The translations under genes and the position numbers were made by a program. A DNA stretch of 64,000 nucleotides from Hofstenia miamia. Taxonomy: Eukaryota > Xenacoelomorpha > Acoela > Hofsteniidae. Below, piece after piece: positions 60,765-64,000 of this stretch. The notes under the pieces are model-generated. The model was not told the DNA's origin. It saw only the letters and a program-made list of their open reading frames with translations, and ran no database searches. Location: the NCBI GenBank assembly GCA_900660155.1, contig CABFPE010000233.1, positions 425,418-489,417 of the forward strand, read 5' to 3'. The number at the start of each line of letters is the position of its first letter. The first letter of the stretch is position 1.

Positions 60765-60765
60765 N
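60765..60765. other. Assembly scar (single N)
   Basis: 31 bases before the N (60734-60764, TTTTAAGTTAATAGATTTGA and following) recur at 60819-60849 inside the piggyBac end. The left flank of the element may be misassembled. Confidence 0.75.
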
Positions 60766-60782
60766 CTATTTGACGTTTTTAA

Positions 60783-63700
60783 CCCTTTCGGCACCATAGG
60801 GACACAGGAGTCCCCAACTTTTAAGTTAATAGATTTGAGACTGTACCAAGTAAAAAACATTAGCTTCAGTTTGGATATATAGTTCAAAGTTATTTCTTCA
60901 ACCTCAAAATATTTTTTTAATTTTCACCACTACGAAAATATGGACCAAAATTTGACCCAAATTTGGTCCAATTTCTCCTTTCAACATTACTAGGTGTCCT
61001 GTGGAAAGTTATCTCACTACAACTAAACGTAATTGTCAGAAACCAAAAAAGGACAGTAATACATAACTGTTAAAAACCCGATTTGATTTACTACTATACA
61101 GCCTGAGATATTTGCAATAATTTGTTCAAGGACATGTGTGTACCTACTGTCCGGAAGGACCATTTGGCTCAATCTGAACAAAATAAGGGTTGTTATTGAA
61201 AACGAAGTTTTAATGGGGACAGTTGTATCTACCGTTTACTATTTACCTCTNGTATCCCTATGGGAAGGAGCTGAAATCAGATATTTAAAAAAAATTCTAA
61301 CAGGGTCATTTATTTAAGAAATTTCCTATGCATGGTTGAATATCTCCATACAGAATAATTCGCTAATTTTCAAACTCAGTGTTTGTTTTGTGTTTGTTTG
61401 TGTATGTTTTGATAACGGAGGTGCTCACGTAAATCCCTGTTACCAAACTCTTTTTACATTTTAGTGCATAAGTTAAACATGGCATCAAACAACAGAAAGA
61501 AATATGTACGGATTGACAGAGAAACAGAAAGTGATGAGATTTTTGCGATGTTGGATGAAATTGGAAGCGAAAATGAAAGTGAGGTGGAAAGTCTGTTAGA
61601 AGATTCTGACACAGAGTTTGTTGCAGACGAGCCTTTGGATTCAGTGTGTACTGAGACAGGGGAAAGTGTGGAAAGTGACCATCATGTCTTGGTTCCTGAA
61701 GCAGCAATACACGAACCATTAGAATGCGATAAGTCTCCTCCAAAGAAGCGGATAAAAGCAAAGTTGGAAGAACTTAAATGGAGCAGAAAACCAAAATTTA
61801 TAAAAGCTGAGAAGTGCAAGTACGATCAAGGTGATGTTTTGCTTGATATTCCAGAAAACGCAAATCCGTTGATAGTATTTGAACATATGGTAAAGCTGTT
61901 AGACCTTTTAACACTGATATCAGAACAAAGCAACATATATGCCGCTCAAAATGGTCGTGCTTTTCAAACATCACCTGAAGAAATAAAAGCATTTCTTGGC
62001 ATGAATTTTATGATGTCAATCAACAAGTTACCAACACTGAAGTGTTATTGGGCTGCAGATGATTATATTGGAAACAACGGTATTCGAAATGTAATGACAA
62101 GAACAAGATTTTGCCAAATTCTACAAAATCTGCATTTTGCGAACAATGAAACAGCTGAAAAAGCAGACAAAGGCTATAAATTAAGACCAGTTATTAATCA
62201 TTTAAATAATGCATTTCAGAAGGCAGTTTCAAACTGCAATAAGCAGGCTATTGATGAACATATGACAAAGTTCAAGGGAAGACATTCTTGTAAGCAGTAT
62301 ATTAAAAACAAACCCATCAAATGGGGCTTCAAGTGGTGGTGTCGCTGTTGCAGCAGTACTGGGTATCTTTATGAATTCATTCTCTATCTTGGAAAAAACG
62401 AAAAGACTGACTATGGACTTGGTGAGAATGTTGTGATTAATCTCAGCAAAAAGCTTGAAAATTCGTTCTGCAGGCTGTATTTCGATAACTTTTTCAATAG
62501 CCCAACACTTGTTCAAAAGCTGTTTGAGAAAAATATTTATTGTGTAGGTACAGTGAGAAGTAATCGAAAAATGATGGCGCAAATGGAAAATGACAAAAAT
62601 ATGAAACGCGGGGATATCGAATTTCAATTTGCTAAAAGCATCACAGCAGTGAAGTGGTTTGACAACAGAGGAGTTCTTTTGGTAGGAACCTCCTTAGAAG
62701 GTTCTGATGAAGTATCGTCTGTGTTACGTAGAATGAAGGGCCAGAGCTCAAAAGTTGCTATTGATTGTCCACAAATAGTAAAGAACTATAATTCTGGATT
62801 GGGAGGTGTAGACCTTCTGGACCAAGAAACCGCAGCCTACAAGTTGGACAGAAAGTCTTCAAGTGGGAGGTATTATTTAAGATTATTTTTTGATTTATTG
62901 GATATGGCTCTTGTAAACAGCCATATTGTGTACAGGAAACTCTACCCCCAAGGCATTGATCTTTTGGATTTCAAGATTGTTGTTGCAAAGTCTTTGATTG
63001 GGCATTATAGCAACCGTTCAAGAAATGCTCCTTCGACGTATCAGTCTCGTCGCTCGTATTTACCAACAGAAGTTCCATTACATTTACCTGAAATACTCAC
63101 AGTCCGGGGAAAATGTAGACATTGCTATGCCGCCGGTGTTGAAAACAAGACATATTTCAAATGTGGAACATGTGGAGTATATCTGTGCATGGTTGCAGGA
63201 AAAGGAACAAGAAACTGTTTTGCACAATATCATACGCATGTATAAGCTGATTTTTAAAAACAACTGTTAGACTTTTTTGTTATTTCATGTGATTTATTTC
63301 AACTACTGCAAAAAAACATTTTTCCTGCCATACATTTTACGTGTTTTGCACATAATTGTTATTTTTGTCTTTAAGGGATTTCAAACTAATTCAATTTTGA
63401 TAATGTGCCCTTTGTAGCGAAATATTAGCAAGCAATTATAACAAAAAAGGCAGCCAGCGATTTCAGTCATTTTTTTAGTTAGGCTTTTCTGTGAAAATTG
63501 TGAAATAAAAAATATCTGCATTTTCCCCCAGACCACAGGGACACAGGTGTCCCTTATTGCCTAAAGACTGTTTCATTGAATGTCATGTTGTTTGTCTTTA
63601 GCATAGATACCAATTTACTTTAATCTAGCAAGTATGTAACATTTTAATGCAATGTAGTTGTTATATGGAATAATAGTCATTTTTTCCTTTCGGGACAGTA

Positions 63701-63828
63701 GGGACACCTGAGTCCCCTAAATTATCTCGGAAACTACAATAGATACAAACATGAGACTGGTTCTGGGGTTTTTAATCTGAAACCGCAAAACATATCAAAA
63801 ATTCACCGACCTTGTGGTCCTGAAAGGG
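60783..63828 (+). mobile_element. piggyBac transposon with intact transposase
   Basis: The left end follows TTAA (60779-60782) and reads CCCTTTCGGCACCATAGGGA. The right end reads TGGTCCTGAAAGGG and is followed by TTAT (63829-63832), a one-base variant of the expected TTAA. GGGACACAGGAGTCCCC just inside the left end and GGGACACCTGAGTCCCC near 63700 are matching subterminal palindromes. It contains one full-length transposase gene. Length is 3046 bp. It may be recent, although its two ends are no longer identical. Confidence 0.88.
61464..63245 (+). CDS. piggyBac transposase (PGBD-like), complete
   Basis: 593 codons, or 588 if the ATG at 61479 is used; the latter (AAACATGG) is the better start, and TTTTAG just before may be a splice acceptor. 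The N-terminal 110 residues are acidic, followed by a basic PPKKRIKAK stretch, a possible nuclear signal. The DDE_Tnp_1_7 domain spans about residues 135-500. Catalytic aspartates, counted from 61464, are D264 (AIDEHMTKFKGRHS), D341 (LYFDNFFNSP) and D450 (GLGGVDLLDQ); the spacing of 77 and 109 is close to that of the moth piggyBac enzyme. A Cys-rich C-terminal finger has CRHCYAAG, FKCGTCGVYLC and NCFAQYH. No stop or frameshift interrupts it. The role in the family is cut-and-paste at TTAA. A domesticated host gene is possible, but the TIRs argue for a transposon. Confidence 0.93.
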   Translation: MHKLNMASNNRKKYVRIDRETESDEIFAMLDEIGSENESEVESLLEDSDTEFVADEPLDSVCTETGESVESDHHVLVPEAAIHEPLECDKSPPKKRIKAKLEELKWSRKPKFIKAEKCKYDQGDVLLDIPENANPLIVFEHMVKLLDLLTLISEQSNIYAAQNGRAFQTSPEEIKAFLGMNFMMSINKLPTLKCYWAADDYIGNNGIRNVMTRTRFCQILQNLHFANNETAEKADKGYKLRPVINHLNNAFQKAVSNCNKQAIDEHMTKFKGRHSCKQYIKNKPIKWGFKWWCRCCSSTGYLYEFILYLGKNEKTDYGLGENVVINLSKKLENSFCRLYFDNFFNSPTLVQKLFEKNIYCVGTVRSNRKMMAQMENDKNMKRGDIEFQFAKSITAVKWFDNRGVLLVGTSLEGSDEVSSVLRRMKGQSSKVAIDCPQIVKNYNSGLGGVDLLDQETAAYKLDRKSSSGRYYLRLFFDLLDMALVNSHIVYRKLYPQGIDLLDFKIVVAKSLIGHYSNRSRNAPSTYQSRRSYLPTEVPLHLPEILTVRGKCRHCYAAGVENKTYFKCGTCGVYLCMVAGKGTRNCFAQYHTHV

Positions 63829-63858
63829 TTATAGTCCGAGCACCCAGTAAATTCCACA

Positions 63859-63984
63859 ATGAAAACATTTCCGCAGAAATTGTTCGTAACTGTTGACAGA
63901 CTTGACAATAAGAAGCTGGACAGTCGGGAGATTTTGTTGAGTTCCATGAAGTTGATGACGTCTTCTGTGAGAGAAGGACTGTAA
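63859..63984 (+). CDS. Small open frame at window end, unrecognised
   Basis: 41 codons, MKTFPQKLFVTVDRLDNKKL and following, with even amino-acid usage and CpG-containing codons unlike the AT-rich surroundings. It starts 31 bp after the piggyBac end. It could be part of a host exon or of another repeat; no family recognised. Confidence 0.25.
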   Translation: MKTFPQKLFVTVDRLDNKKLDSREILLSSMKLMTSSVREGL

Positions 63985-64000
63985 TGGCATTTGAAAAAAC

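Overview
The window looks like nuclear DNA of an invertebrate animal. It is strongly AT-rich, has almost no host coding sequence, and is packed with animal-type transposons: Mutator-like, piggyBac, hAT MITEs, APE-type LINEs and Ty3/Gypsy LTR elements. An arthropod is my best guess from this mix, but that is inference. No rRNA, bona fide tRNA, CRISPR or bacterial-type operon is visible.

Layout. 1-2277 is the end of a Mutator-like element (MULE); a second copy lies inverted at 2803 bp before 55.6 kb, that is at 52803-56537. 2290-6719 is an element with about 180-bp terminal inverted repeats (TIRs) and no recognisable transposase, carrying a near-perfect 204-bp hairpin. 7990-10745 (minus) and 10756-14175 (plus) are two different LINEs lying head to head, with ORF1 starts 10 bp apart; one ORF1 is a zinc-knuckle protein, the other an SGNH-esterase-like protein. 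14208-15046 is the only host-like gene candidate, a secreted, probably GPI-anchored protein in two overlapping frames. 15802-16044 is a piggyBac MITE, 16990-17635 a LINE reverse transcriptase scrap and 18496-19145 a Gypsy scrap.

19330-26036 is a giant imperfect palindrome (foldback-like) with arms of more than 1.5 kb containing minisatellites, a hAT MITE in one arm and an assembly gap near the centre. 27570-52776 is a thicket of fossil Gypsy elements of one family: a 3' part, a minus copy and a plus copy, with two solo LTRs inserted in them, each with its own 4-bp target duplication. Their pol is followed by a long extra reading-frame region that I do not recognise. 56755-57109 is a hAT MITE with a perfect 8-bp target duplication. 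59792-60545 is a short LTR-element remnant. 60783-63828 is a piggyBac element with an intact 593-codon transposase.

The most interesting large-scale signal is compositional. From about 27 kb to 56.6 kb CpG is nearly gone, while both flanks keep it. The two MULE copies, one on each side of this boundary, differ at CpG sites in just the way methylation and deamination would produce. Other leading points are the giant palindrome with a dispersed relative at 33.2-33.6 kb, the extra 3' region of the Gypsy family, the shared end design of the intact piggyBac and the MITE 45 kb away, and assembly scars marked by single N bases. Coding sequence was judged by eye; no alignments or searches were run.
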